From NCBI RefSeq assembly GCF_026625125.1, contig NZ_CP113097.1, forward strand, positions 186,001 through 250,000: DNA of 64,000 nucleotides, given 5' to 3'. The DNA comes from Pseudomonas putida (lineage in GTDB: Bacteria > Pseudomonadota > Gammaproteobacteria > Pseudomonadales > Pseudomonadaceae). Within the stretch, counting starts at the first letter, position 1. Each line of letters starts with the position of its first letter. Of this stretch, positions 43,272 to 52,303 are shown piece after piece. The notes under the pieces were generated by a model. That model did no database searches, had not been told where the DNA came from, and saw nothing but the letters and a program-made list of their open reading frames with translations. The position numbers were made by a program, and so were the translations under genes.

Positions 43272-45059
43272 TCAATCCGCATCCGAATCGAACAATCGCT
43301 CCAACTCCATCCGCGCTTCCTTGGCCGTCTGCATCACCTTGGCCCGGTCATCACGCACCTGCCCCTGTGCCTCCAGCACTTCCTCGTCATGCTGGGCAAA
43401 CCGATCGATGCGGTCCGCCGCCTGTTCACTGCTCAGCCCCAACCCGACCAGTGCCCGGCGGGTCATTTCCAGGCTCGAATAGAACGTCTCGCGAATAGGC
43501 TCTGCACCAACGTCCACCAGCTTGTGCACATGCTGCCGGTTACGCGCGCGTGCCAGCAATTTGAGGTGAGGGTACAGGCGCTTCACTCGCTCTGCCGTGC
43601 GTATGGTCACCTCCGGGTCGTCGGTGGTAATGATGAAGTATTCCGCTTCGCCGACCTTGGCAGCGTGCAGCACTTCGGGGCGCTGTGGGTCGCCGTAAAA
43701 CACCGGCGCCTGTTCGAACATACGGGTCATCTCGATGGCGTCCACCGAGGTTTCCAGGGCCACGAAAGGGATTTTCTGCGCACGCAGGATGCGTGAAACG
43801 ATCTGCCCCATGCGGCCCATGCCGACGATCACCACACGCGGGGTACCGGCATCGATGGCTTTGTATTGCTCAGGTACTTCACGCGCAGGCTGCGTGCGCT
43901 TGAGGGCACGGGCGCAGCCAAGCATCAGCAGCGGGGTGATGGCCATCGACAGGGTGATGGTCATCAGCAGCAGGTCGTAGGTCTGGGTGTCGAACAGGCC
44001 CTGGTCCTTACCCAGCTTGAACACCACGAAGGCAAACTCACCACCGGCGGCCAGTACCATCCCCAGGCGCAGTGCGCTGGCGCTGTTCAGGCCACCGGCC
44101 AAGCGGCCGACACCCATCAGCAGCACCAGTTTGACCGTCACCAACAGCAGGGTCAGGCCCAGCAGAACCAGTGGCATTTCCAGCAGCAGGCGCAGGTTTG
44201 CACCCATACCCACACTCATGAAAAACAGCCCCAGCAGCAGGCCTTTGAACGGTTCGATCTGTGATTCCAGCTCATGCCGGTATTCCGAGTCGGCCAGCAG
44301 CAAGCCCGCGAGGAAGGCGCCCAGGGCCATGGAAATACCGGCTTCCTCCATCAGCCAGGCGGTACCGATCACCACCAGCAATGCGGTGGCGGTGGACACT
44401 TCAGGCAGGCCGGTGCGGGCCACGATGCGGAACACCGGGCGCAGCAGGTAGCGCCCGCCGACGATCACCACCGCGATACTGGCGAAGACATTCAGGCCAT
44501 GCTGCAGGCTGTCACCGTGGCTGGTTTCCGGGCCGCTGGCAGCCAGCAGTGGCACCAGGGCTATCAGCGGGATCGCGGCAATGTCCTGGAACAGCAGGAT
44601 GGCGAACGCCAGGCGGCCATGCGGGGCGTTGAGCTGCTTGCTCTCGGCCAGGCTCTGCAGGCCCAGGGCGGTGGAAGACAGGGCCAGGCCAAGGCCGACC
44701 ACGAGGGCGGCCGAGAGTGACTGGCCGAAACCGAACAGGGCAATGGCGCCGATCAGTGCACCGGTCAGCAGCACCTGTGCAGTACCGACGCCGAACACTG
44801 ACTTACGCATCAGCCACAGGCGCTTGGGCGACAGTTCCAGGCCGATGATGAACAGCAACAGGACCACGCCCAGTTCGGAAATGTGCGCCACGCTTTCGGT
44901 GTCGCGGATCAGGCCCAAGGCCTGTGGGCCGATGGCCACGCCCGCCAGCAGGTAGCCGATCACGGCGCCCAGTTGCAGGCGTTTGGTCAAGGGTACGGCA
45001 AGGACGGCGGCGAACAGGAAGATCACCGCGGTTTGCAGAAGGCTGCCTTCGTGTGGCAT
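43272..45059 (-). CDS. Kef-type potassium/proton antiporter with RCK domain
   Basis: Monovalent cation:proton antiporter-2 of 595 residues. The N-terminal membrane domain has about 12-13 helices (LQLGAVIGYLLAGVAIGPQALGLI; ISELGVVLLLFIIGLELSPKRLW). It is followed near residue 400 by an RCK/TrkA-N nucleotide-binding domain (PRVVIVGMGRMGQIVSRILRAQKIPFVALE). In KefB/KefC this domain senses glutathione adducts. The ATG at 45059 (MPHEGSLL) was chosen because GGAG lies nine bases upstream; an ATG five codons earlier lacks a site. No KefF/KefG partner gene is adjacent. Confidence 0.9.
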   Translation of the reverse strand: MPHEGSLLQTAVIFLFAAVLAVPLTKRLQLGAVIGYLLAGVAIGPQALGLIRDTESVAHISELGVVLLLFIIGLELSPKRLWLMRKSVFGVGTAQVLLTGALIGAIALFGFGQSLSAALVVGLGLALSSTALGLQSLAESKQLNAPHGRLAFAILLFQDIAAIPLIALVPLLAASGPETSHGDSLQHGLNVFASIAVVIVGGRYLLRPVFRIVARTGLPEVSTATALLVVIGTAWLMEEAGISMALGAFLAGLLLADSEYRHELESQIEPFKGLLLGLFFMSVGMGANLRLLLEMPLVLLGLTLLLVTVKLVLLMGVGRLAGGLNSASALRLGMVLAAGGEFAFVVFKLGKDQGLFDTQTYDLLLMTITLSMAITPLLMLGCARALKRTQPAREVPEQYKAIDAGTPRVVIVGMGRMGQIVSRILRAQKIPFVALETSVDAIEMTRMFEQAPVFYGDPQRPEVLHAAKVGEAEYFIITTDDPEVTIRTAERVKRLYPHLKLLARARNRQHVHKLVDVGAEPIRETFYSSLEMTRRALVGLGLSSEQAADRIDRFAQHDEEVLEAQGQVRDDRAKVMQTAKEARMELERLFDSDAD

Positions 45060-45220
45060 TGGCTCGAACTCCATGAGCTGCCGGGGCAGCGTTAGAACAG
45101 TGTGGCGGGCAATTCTGGGGATTGCGGCTGCCTAAGACAATCTGCCGCAGGAGAGAAACATTGTCCCACCAAGTGTGACAGTTTTACCTGGCGCTTCGCG
45201 GGCAACGAGGAACGCTCAGC

Positions 45221-45460
45221 TCAACTGCCGACGAACTGCGCCCGGTACTGCGCCGGCGTCATGCCTAGCCGCTCGCAGAACACTTATGCCGGTCACTGCC
45301 AAACCCACATTGCGCCGCCACCACCTTCAAAGGACGGTCGCTGCCTTCGAGCAGTTTACGTGCCTGATCGATCCGCGCGTTCTGCAGGTACTGCAACGGC
45401 GTGATGCCCACCTCACGCTGAAACCTTTCATGTCGTGGATGCTGGCCGCTTGTGCGGCCT
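45221..45460 (-). pseudogene. Remnant of an AraC/XylS-family regulator
   Basis: Only the C-terminal helix-turn-helix end survives. One frame reads HERFQREVGITPLQYLQNARIDQARKLLEGSDRPLKVVAAQCGFGSD, then a frameshift near 45285, after which VFCERLGMTPAQYRAQFVGS and a stop codon (45221-45223) follow in another frame. The joined text matches GlxA-type AraC regulators. The N-terminal sensor domain is gone; sequence upstream is not family-like. It marks a decayed gene between the Kef and Nramp-like genes. Confidence 0.8.
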
Positions 45461-45563
45461 GAAGCTGAATTTGGAGTGCATTTCGAGGTATCGATTAGGC
45501 TGTTGTCGGGGAAGGCCTCAGGGATAACGCGTTCGCCAAGAACAGCCAGCGTCAACCTTCAGT

Positions 45564-45593
45564 GCCCCATCGCCGGCCTGCCAGCGATGGGGC
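45564..45593. terminator. REP-like hairpin at the 3' end of the Nramp-like gene
   Basis: GCCCCATCGC-CGGCCTGCCA-GCGATGGGGC is a perfect 10-bp stem lying 8 bp past the stop codon of the minus-strand transporter gene. No T tract, so it acts by structure or is a degenerate REP. Confidence 0.5.
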
Positions 45594-45600
45594 GAGGGGC

Positions 45601-46908
45601 TCAGCCCAGGCCGAGCAGATCCACACCCAACTGGAAGGCCACCCACAACGCCAGCCCGGTCGCGAATGCCAGCGCGATGTTTTCGAACAGGTTGTTGCGG
45701 TATTGCTTGCTGAGCAGCGACTTTTGGTTCGACATAATCAGCAGGCCCAGCGAAATGACAGGCAAGCCAATGATGTTCAACGCACTGACGCCAATGGTCA
45801 GGGTGACGAAGTCGGGCATGCCCGGGATCGACCAGATCAGCGGCGTCACCAGAATGAACAGCATGAACCACTTGTGCATCGGGTCCTTGTGGAACTCTTT
45901 GCCGTAACGCTCACGCCGCTGCGGGCGGACATGCTGGAAGGCATCGGTAATCAGCATCGGGAAGGCCGTGGTCTTGCCGGAAATGCTGGCGAACAGTGTG
46001 GCGAACACACCGATGAAGAAGATGTACCAGCCGATCGGGCCGAAGAATATTTCCAGTGCCTTGCCCAGGTCGCCGAGGGTTTTCACTTCGATGCCGTTTG
46101 GCCGCAGTATTTCCGCGCCGACGATCCAGATGGCCAGGTTGATGACGATACCGATGAACACGGCGAACAGCAGGTCGTTGCGCTGGATGCGTTTGTGTTG
46201 CGGGCCTACCCAGCCCTTCTGGCGCATCACATAGGGGTGCACGAAGTTGGCCACCGAGCCTGCCACCGCGCCGATCACCGACACCGCCACCAGCAGTGCA
46301 CCGTGCACGCCTTCGTCGGCGGGGATGCTGAAGCCGATGGTGCCTTTGACGATACCGGCCACATCCGGGCCAGACATTACGGCCAGTGCCAGAAACGCCA
46401 GCGTCATCACCGCCAGCAGCAGCTTCATCACGCCTTCGATCATGGCGTAGATGTTGCGCCCGACCAGCATCCACACCGCCAGCACCACAGCCATCGAGCA
46501 CAGCAGCGGGTAGTCGATGCGCAACAGCATCGCCAGCGCTTCGCCTGCGCCCTTGATCATGTAGGCGTTCATCAGGTGGCCCATCAGCAGCGCGTAGGCC
46601 AGCATGAACCAGGCAAATACGGGGTGCAGTTGCGCGTACCCCTGGAGGATGGTCATGCCTTGGTTATTGCACAGCTGGAAGCGGGCGATGATGTTGACGA
46701 TGAGGTACCTGAGCAGCAACGAAACGGCCAGTACCCACATCATGGCGTAACCGTAGTTGGCGCCTGCCACGGATGAGGTTATCAGATCACCTGCGCCAAG
46801 CCAGGACAACACCGCGATGATGCCTGGGCCCAGCAGTTTAATCAGCCGTGTTACGCGGCTTTGAGAGGGTGCTGCAGCACTGCCCTCGGCCGAATGAATG
46901 CTCGACAT
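45601..46908 (-). CDS. Nramp-like transporter lacking the canonical metal-binding motifs
   Basis: A 435-residue membrane protein of about 11 helices, in the Nramp/LeuT-fold family. The first helix reads GPGIIAVLSWLGAGDLITSSVAGANYGY, where classic Nramp proteins have DPGN. The sixth-helix region reads GAVAGSVANFVHPYVM instead of a motif with MPH(N). Both metal-coordinating sites are thus changed, as in Nramp-related proteins near 5-oxoprolinase genes (YcsG-like), so manganese or iron transport should not be assumed. The ATG at 46908 follows GGAGACATCCCC. No 5-oxoprolinase genes are nearby. Confidence 0.85.
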   Translation of the reverse strand: MSSIHSAEGSAAAPSQSRVTRLIKLLGPGIIAVLSWLGAGDLITSSVAGANYGYAMMWVLAVSLLLRYLIVNIIARFQLCNNQGMTILQGYAQLHPVFAWFMLAYALLMGHLMNAYMIKGAGEALAMLLRIDYPLLCSMAVVLAVWMLVGRNIYAMIEGVMKLLLAVMTLAFLALAVMSGPDVAGIVKGTIGFSIPADEGVHGALLVAVSVIGAVAGSVANFVHPYVMRQKGWVGPQHKRIQRNDLLFAVFIGIVINLAIWIVGAEILRPNGIEVKTLGDLGKALEIFFGPIGWYIFFIGVFATLFASISGKTTAFPMLITDAFQHVRPQRRERYGKEFHKDPMHKWFMLFILVTPLIWSIPGMPDFVTLTIGVSALNIIGLPVISLGLLIMSNQKSLLSKQYRNNLFENIALAFATGLALWVAFQLGVDLLGLG

Positions 46909-46967
46909 GGGGATGTCTCCGTTATTGTTCTTGTTTAAACGAGCGCAGTCGAACACAGTAGATAGGA

Positions 46968-46976
46968 TGTCGTACA
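46968..46976. promoter_or_regulatory. Possible FadR-type GntR operator before the Nramp-like gene
   Basis: TGTCGTACA fits the palindromic GT-N3-AC core bound by FadR-subfamily GntR regulators. It lies 60 bp upstream of the transporter start. No GntR gene of that type is in the window, so any regulator would act from elsewhere. A 9-base match can occur by chance. Confidence 0.3.
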
Positions 46977-47083
46977 ACTACATTTTGTTTTCAAATGTGT
47001 CTAAGTATTACAGGTTTTGGGTAACGCCTTGTCGCTACAGGTGTCGCGAGCAGTTGCTTTGAATATGCCAGTATCCTGCAAAT

Positions 47084-47105
47084 GCAAAAGGCCGCTTGCA
47101 CGGCC
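47084..47105 (-). terminator. Rho-independent terminator after the DUF2790 gene
   Basis: Read on the minus strand: GGCCG-TGCAAG-CGGCC followed by TTTTGCATT, 22 bp after the stop codon of the small gene. Confidence 0.75.
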
Positions 47106-47127
47106 TTGTTCGATCTTGCATGGGCAT

Positions 47128-47388
47128 TCAGTTCTGGTTGCCTTGAGCGTTATCGGGCTGGTAGTAGCGAATGCTCCGGACTTGGCCAGTGCTGTCTCGG
47201 TAGGTCATGGTAGCGGTGCTTGGCTGGCCCTGGATCGTGGCCGAGGGGGCCAGGCTGATCACTTGCGCGATGTCCAGGTTCATGCCGTAGTGGTAGGGCG
47301 TCGCTTCGGTGGACTGAGCAAAGGTACTGGCACTGGTGCCCAGTGCAAGGGTGGCGAGGGTGAGTGCGAATACGGTGCGAAGGGTCAT
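47128..47388 (-). CDS. Small periplasmic DUF2790 protein
   Basis: An 86-residue protein with a Sec signal peptide (MTLRTVFALTLATLALGTSASTFA, about 24 residues) and a DUF2790 domain (PYHYGMNLDIAQVISLAP ... ATMTYRDSTGQVRSIRYYQPD). The family is common in Pseudomonas, often in several copies, with unknown function. The ATG follows GGAGAACGACC. Single-gene transcript with its own terminator. Confidence 0.88.
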   Translation of the reverse strand: MTLRTVFALTLATLALGTSASTFAQSTEATPYHYGMNLDIAQVISLAPSATIQGQPSTATMTYRDSTGQVRSIRYYQPDNAQGNQN

Positions 47389-47527
47389 GGTCGTTCTCCA
47401 GATTCAGTAAGGGGTGGCGACGATTGCTTTCTGTCTGAAGCCAATATTGCGCGCTATTATTTTGCGCGCAAAATATATTACCACTATGGGTAGTATTGAG
47501 TGCGCATATGAAGGACCCGCCGCAGTG

Positions 47528-49018
47528 CTAGTGACTTCCGGGCCGGTACTGCAGGGCTTCGGCCAGGTGCGCCTTGGCAATCGTACTGGCCCCCTCCAAG
47601 TCAGCCAGCGTGCGGGCCACCTTCAACAGCCTGTGGGCGGCGCGCAGGGAAAGTGTCAGGCGCTCGCAGGCACTCTCCAGCCAGGCCTGGTCGGCAGCGC
47701 GCAATTCGCAGTGCTGGCGCAGCCCCTCGAGGTCCAGAAACGCATTGGCACAGCCTTGCCGCCGGTACTGCACCTCGCGTGCCTCGGCCACCTGGGCGGC
47801 CACGTCGGCGCTGGTATCGCCGCAAGGTTGGTTGTTGAGCGTGGTGGTTTCACGCGCCACGGTAAGGTGCAGATCGATGCGGTCCAGCAGCGGGCCGGAA
47901 AGCTTGTTGCGGTAGCGCTGGATCTGTTCGGTGCTGCAGCGGCAGCGGCCGGTGGGGTCGCCCAGGTAGCCGCAAGGGCAGGGGTTCATGGCCGCCACCA
48001 GTTGGAAGCGCGCCGGAAAGCGTACTTTGTCCCGTGCCCGGGCAATCACGATCTCGCCAGACTCCAGCGGCTCGCGAAGCACCTCAAGTACACGACGCTC
48101 AAACTCCGGCAATTCATCGAGAAACAGTACCCCATGGTGCGCCAAGGTGATTTCACCTGGTTGCGGCCGGCTGCCTCCGCCGACCAGCGCGGGCCCGGAC
48201 GCTGAGTGGTGCGGATGGCGAAACGGCCGTTGCGGCCAGCTATCGAGGGGTTTGTGCCCGCTTACCGACTGGATGGCTGCCACTTCGAGCGCTTCATGTT
48301 CATCCAGCGGCGGCAGCAGGCCGGGCAGGCGGCTGGCGAGCAGTGTCTTGCCTGTGCCGGGCGGGCCGGTGAACAGCAGGTTATGAGCACCTGAGGCCGC
48401 CAGCAGTAACGCACGCTTGGCGGCTACCTGGCCCTGCACCTCGCTGAGGTCGGGGTAGGGGCGGCTGTGCAGCAATAGACCGTTAGCGGCAAAGGGAGGC
48501 AGAGGTACCAGGCCGTTGAGGTGCGCCACCAGTTCCAGCAGGTGCCCCACCGCGTACACCACCAGCCCACCCGCCAGGCTCGCCTCTTCGGCGTTTTCCC
48601 GCGGCACTACCAATGCCCGGCCAGCCTCGCGCGCCGCCAGTGCCGCAGGCAGCACGCCCTGAACCGGGCGCAGCTTGCCAGACAGCGCCAGTTCGCCCAG
48701 GCATTCGATATCGGTCAATGTGGCCACCGGCACCTGACCGTCAGCGGCAAGGATGCCCAGGGCGATGGCCAGGTCGTAGCGCCCGCCATCCTTGGGCAGG
48801 TCTGCCGGTGCCAGGTTCTGGGTGATGCGCCTTTGCGGGTAGTTCAGCCCGGAGTTGACGATGGCGCTGCGCACCCGGTCCTTGCTTTCCTTGACCGTGG
48901 TTTCGGGCAGGCCGACCAGCGTGAGAGTGGGCAGCCCGTTGGCCAGGTGAGTTTCGACGCTGACCGCCGGTGCCTGCACGCCAACCTGGGCGCGGCTGTG
49001 GACGAGGGCAAGGGACAT
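47528..49018 (-). CDS. comM: ComM/YifB family AAA+ ATPase (magnesium chelatase-like)
   Basis: A 496-residue protein of the ComM family, a hexameric helicase that promotes branch migration during natural transformation. An N-terminal Lon-like fold (LALVHSRAQVGVQAPAVSVETHLANGLPTLTLVGLPETTVKESKDRVRSAI) precedes a Mg-chelatase AAA domain with Walker A TGPPGTGKTLLASRLPGL and Walker B GVLFLDELPEF. A Zn-like cluster CPCGYLGDPTGRCRCS is visible. The start at 49018 follows CGGAGCGTCC. It does not by itself show that the strain is competent. Confidence 0.93.
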   Translation of the reverse strand: MSLALVHSRAQVGVQAPAVSVETHLANGLPTLTLVGLPETTVKESKDRVRSAIVNSGLNYPQRRITQNLAPADLPKDGGRYDLAIALGILAADGQVPVATLTDIECLGELALSGKLRPVQGVLPAALAAREAGRALVVPRENAEEASLAGGLVVYAVGHLLELVAHLNGLVPLPPFAANGLLLHSRPYPDLSEVQGQVAAKRALLLAASGAHNLLFTGPPGTGKTLLASRLPGLLPPLDEHEALEVAAIQSVSGHKPLDSWPQRPFRHPHHSASGPALVGGGSRPQPGEITLAHHGVLFLDELPEFERRVLEVLREPLESGEIVIARARDKVRFPARFQLVAAMNPCPCGYLGDPTGRCRCSTEQIQRYRNKLSGPLLDRIDLHLTVARETTTLNNQPCGDTSADVAAQVAEAREVQYRRQGCANAFLDLEGLRQHCELRAADQAWLESACERLTLSLRAAHRLLKVARTLADLEGASTIAKAHLAEALQYRPGSH

Positions 49019-49243
49019 GGACGCTCCGTTGTCGCGAATAGGGGGCCGCTTCCTGCGGCATTGCCAAGCATAGCGAGGCTCAGGAGGCCAGGAGCAAGAA
49101 GAGTGCATCCTCGTTTTTCACGTCAGCACAAAAATGGATCCAATAACTTTGCACCCGGCAAATCTATGGCTTAGTGTTTAAACGTTACTTTCCTGCCATC
49201 GGATGGCAATGCATCGCCTGCAAATGGACTTGAGGTACTGCCC

Positions 49244-51271
49244 GTGCAATCACTCACTCGCACCCGCCAGCAGATCCTGGAACGGGTCAAGGCCAATGAG
49301 TTCACTGAACTCAACCGTTTCTTCGATACCCTTCAGGCGCAGTGGCGGCAAGCGCGCCCTGGGGAGTGCCCGGCCTACCTTGAGGCCGTTCAGGGGCACA
49401 TGCTGGTCGACTGGGATGTCGAAGGCAGCAAGGCCCTGACCCAGCGCCTCAACGCTTGGATCGAAGCCTGCCCCAAGGCCTATCACCCCCAGGTGGCCAT
49501 GGGCTTTCACTGTTTCAATCGTGCTTGCCATATTCGCGGTACGGCTCCCGCCCATGAGGTGTCTGCAGCGCGCTGGCTGGCCGCCGAGCAAGCCTGCGAA
49601 ATGGCTGCGGCGCACTTTCTGAGGGCCATCGAGCGATGCGCGCAGCCTGTAGCGGCGGCGATCGGTATGTTGCAGATCAGTGCGCACTTTCGTGAGCCAG
49701 GCTGGCTGGTGGAGCTGTTTCATGGCCGGCCGGCGCGCTTTCGGCCCAGTGCCCATGCCGATGTCGAAGTGCAGGAGGCCGCTGCACCGCTGCTGGTCAA
49801 ATATGCACTGGCACCGCTGGTCGAGCTGCCGCAAGTGTTGCCTTCGTGCCTGAGTCTGCGCCCGCTCGCCGAGCAGGGGTCTGCCCGGGACTACTGGCTG
49901 CGGCATGCCTTGAACGGGTTCCCTGGCTGTTTCGAGGCGGTCGAGGCCTATGCCAGCTACCTGACACCCCGTTGGGGCGGTAGCTATGAGGCCATCGATG
50001 CCGTGGCCAGCGGCCCTTTGTGTCGGGACTGGCCTGAAACCTTGCGCAATGCGATCCGCTGGCTGGCGCTTGAGGATCAGTTCCGGCTGCCGCCTGCCGA
50101 TCAGGCCCAGCAGGTCGCGGCATGGCAGCGCGTCTTCGAGCGGTGGATGCAACGCGAGCTCAGGCCAAAGGAACGCGCCACGCTCATGGCGTGGCGAGGG
50201 GCCTTTCGCCGCTATTCGCTGCAAGATTACCCCGGTGCGATGTGCGACTTCGTCGCCTCTGTCGCGCTATACCCCGACCAGGGCTTCGTACCGGCCATTG
50301 GCGAGCCGTTCTACAGCGTTGTCTGCCTGGTCGTGAGCCATGGTGTGCCAGACGATGCGCAGAGCCTGCGTATCGCCATCGAGCGGTTAAGCGAAAACCG
50401 CAGGCAAGCGGCGGCCTGTGCGCTGCGCTCGGTTGGGCACCAGTTCGGCGTGTGGGGTTTCAGGCAGTGCGTCGAGCAGGCGCGTACCTGGCTGCACGCT
50501 GCGGTGAAACGCCAGTGCGGGCGCGAGGGGCTGGGCTTTGATGTACTCGAGGTGGCGCGCCTGCTTTGGGCCGCCAATTACCACGAGGCCGCGTATTTTC
50601 TCTACAGGCAGTGTGCCGAGTGCAAGCTGCCCGATGCCGCCGCCGCGCTTTATGCGCTGCATTGCGGTCGGCTCGAGAGTACGCCGGAACACTACATCGA
50701 TACTGGGGCTGCTGCGCATTGGCTGCTGTGTGCCGCGCAGTCAGGCAGCCAGGTAGCCAAGTACGAACTGGCCTGCCAGCGCATGCGTGATGAACAGCGT
50801 TTGAGCGAGCGTAGCGCGATGCTGGCGGTCAGGCGCTTGCTGCTCGATTGCCTGGGCAACGAAGCGCTCGATGCCCATGCCCGCTTGCAAGTGGCCATGC
50901 TGCAGCGCCAGTTCGGCGACCCTCGGGAACGTGCGGAGGCGGTCGCCTATTTGCTGGATCTGGTGCACTACCCCGATTGCGCGATAGCCGGGCGAGCCAG
51001 CGCGGAGCTTGGCCTGGCCTGGATGCACGGGCATGGTACGCGCAAGCCGAGCCGCTTTGCGGCCATCGAGTGGGCCAGCCGTGCTGTCGCGCTGCACCCG
51101 GGGGATGCGGCCATCGAGGGCATTCAGGCGCAGATTCGCAACGCGCACAACCTGTTCAGGACGCTGTTCACGGTGTGCGGCGCAACGCTGTTTCGAGGGG
51201 ACCTGCACGCCAGTGAGCTGCCGCCCAAGCCAAGCAGCCCGGCGCCCGGCCGGGTGCGGGCTCCCGCGTGA
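49244..51271 (+). CDS. DUF4034 domain protein with Sel1-like C-terminal repeats
   Basis: A 675-residue cytosolic-looking protein without signal peptide or membrane helices. The N-terminal third (QQILERVKANEFTELNRFFDTLQAQW ... AYHPQVAMGFHCFNRACHIRGT) resembles DUF4034 proteins found in pseudomonads. The C-terminal third has TPR/Sel1-like helical pairs (YHEAAYFLYRQCAECKLPDAAAALYALHCG; ELGLAWMHGHGTRKPSRFAAIEWASRAV). The start is GTG at 49244, preceded by TTGAGGTACTGCCC. The function is unknown; a scaffold role is a guess from the repeats. Confidence 0.75.
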   Translation: MQSLTRTRQQILERVKANEFTELNRFFDTLQAQWRQARPGECPAYLEAVQGHMLVDWDVEGSKALTQRLNAWIEACPKAYHPQVAMGFHCFNRACHIRGTAPAHEVSAARWLAAEQACEMAAAHFLRAIERCAQPVAAAIGMLQISAHFREPGWLVELFHGRPARFRPSAHADVEVQEAAAPLLVKYALAPLVELPQVLPSCLSLRPLAEQGSARDYWLRHALNGFPGCFEAVEAYASYLTPRWGGSYEAIDAVASGPLCRDWPETLRNAIRWLALEDQFRLPPADQAQQVAAWQRVFERWMQRELRPKERATLMAWRGAFRRYSLQDYPGAMCDFVASVALYPDQGFVPAIGEPFYSVVCLVVSHGVPDDAQSLRIAIERLSENRRQAAACALRSVGHQFGVWGFRQCVEQARTWLHAAVKRQCGREGLGFDVLEVARLLWAANYHEAAYFLYRQCAECKLPDAAAALYALHCGRLESTPEHYIDTGAAAHWLLCAAQSGSQVAKYELACQRMRDEQRLSERSAMLAVRRLLLDCLGNEALDAHARLQVAMLQRQFGDPRERAEAVAYLLDLVHYPDCAIAGRASAELGLAWMHGHGTRKPSRFAAIEWASRAVALHPGDAAIEGIQAQIRNAHNLFRTLFTVCGATLFRGDLHASELPPKPSSPAPGRVRAPA

Positions 51272-51287
51272 GGGCAGGGCGCGGAGC

Positions 51288-51551
51288 TTACTCCTGTGAC
51301 GCAGGTGCCATGCGCGCTTCCAGCTCGGCGACCTGTTTCTCCAGGGCCTCCAGGCGCGCACGGGTGCGGGCCAATACGACCATCTGGCTGTCGAATTCTT
51401 CGCGGCTGACCAGGTCCAGCTTGCTGAAGGCTCCTTGCATCAGCACCTTGAACTGGCTTTCCAGTTCAGCGCGGGGCTGGGCGGTGTCGCCGCTGAACAG
51501 GCGCGAGGCCTGGTCGCTGAGGGCATCGAGAAGGGCTTTGGGCGCGAGCAT
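51288..51551 (-). CDS. ubiK: UbiK, ubiquinone biosynthesis accessory factor (BMFP family)
   Basis: An 87-residue protein of the BMFP/UbiK family, which binds UbiJ and supports the ubiquinone-biosynthesis complex. An amphipathic N-terminal part (LLDALSDQASRLFSG) is followed by a coiled coil (SREEFDSQMVVLARTRARLEALEKQVAELEARM). The start at 51551 gives the usual length; the longer frame is not family-like. It overlaps nothing, and converges with the DUF4034 gene. Confidence 0.92.
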   Translation of the reverse strand: MLAPKALLDALSDQASRLFSGDTAQPRAELESQFKVLMQGAFSKLDLVSREEFDSQMVVLARTRARLEALEKQVAELEARMAPASQE

Positions 51552-51553
51552 GA

Positions 51554-52255
<702 letters not shown>

Positions 52256-52303
52256 GCGCCCAAAAAAAGCCTCACCAAACCCAACGCCCCAGGAGAAAAC
52301 AAC

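Noticed and set aside
45601..46908. Naming the transporter MntH
   Set aside because: The DPGN and helix-6 metal-binding motifs required for MntH are missing.
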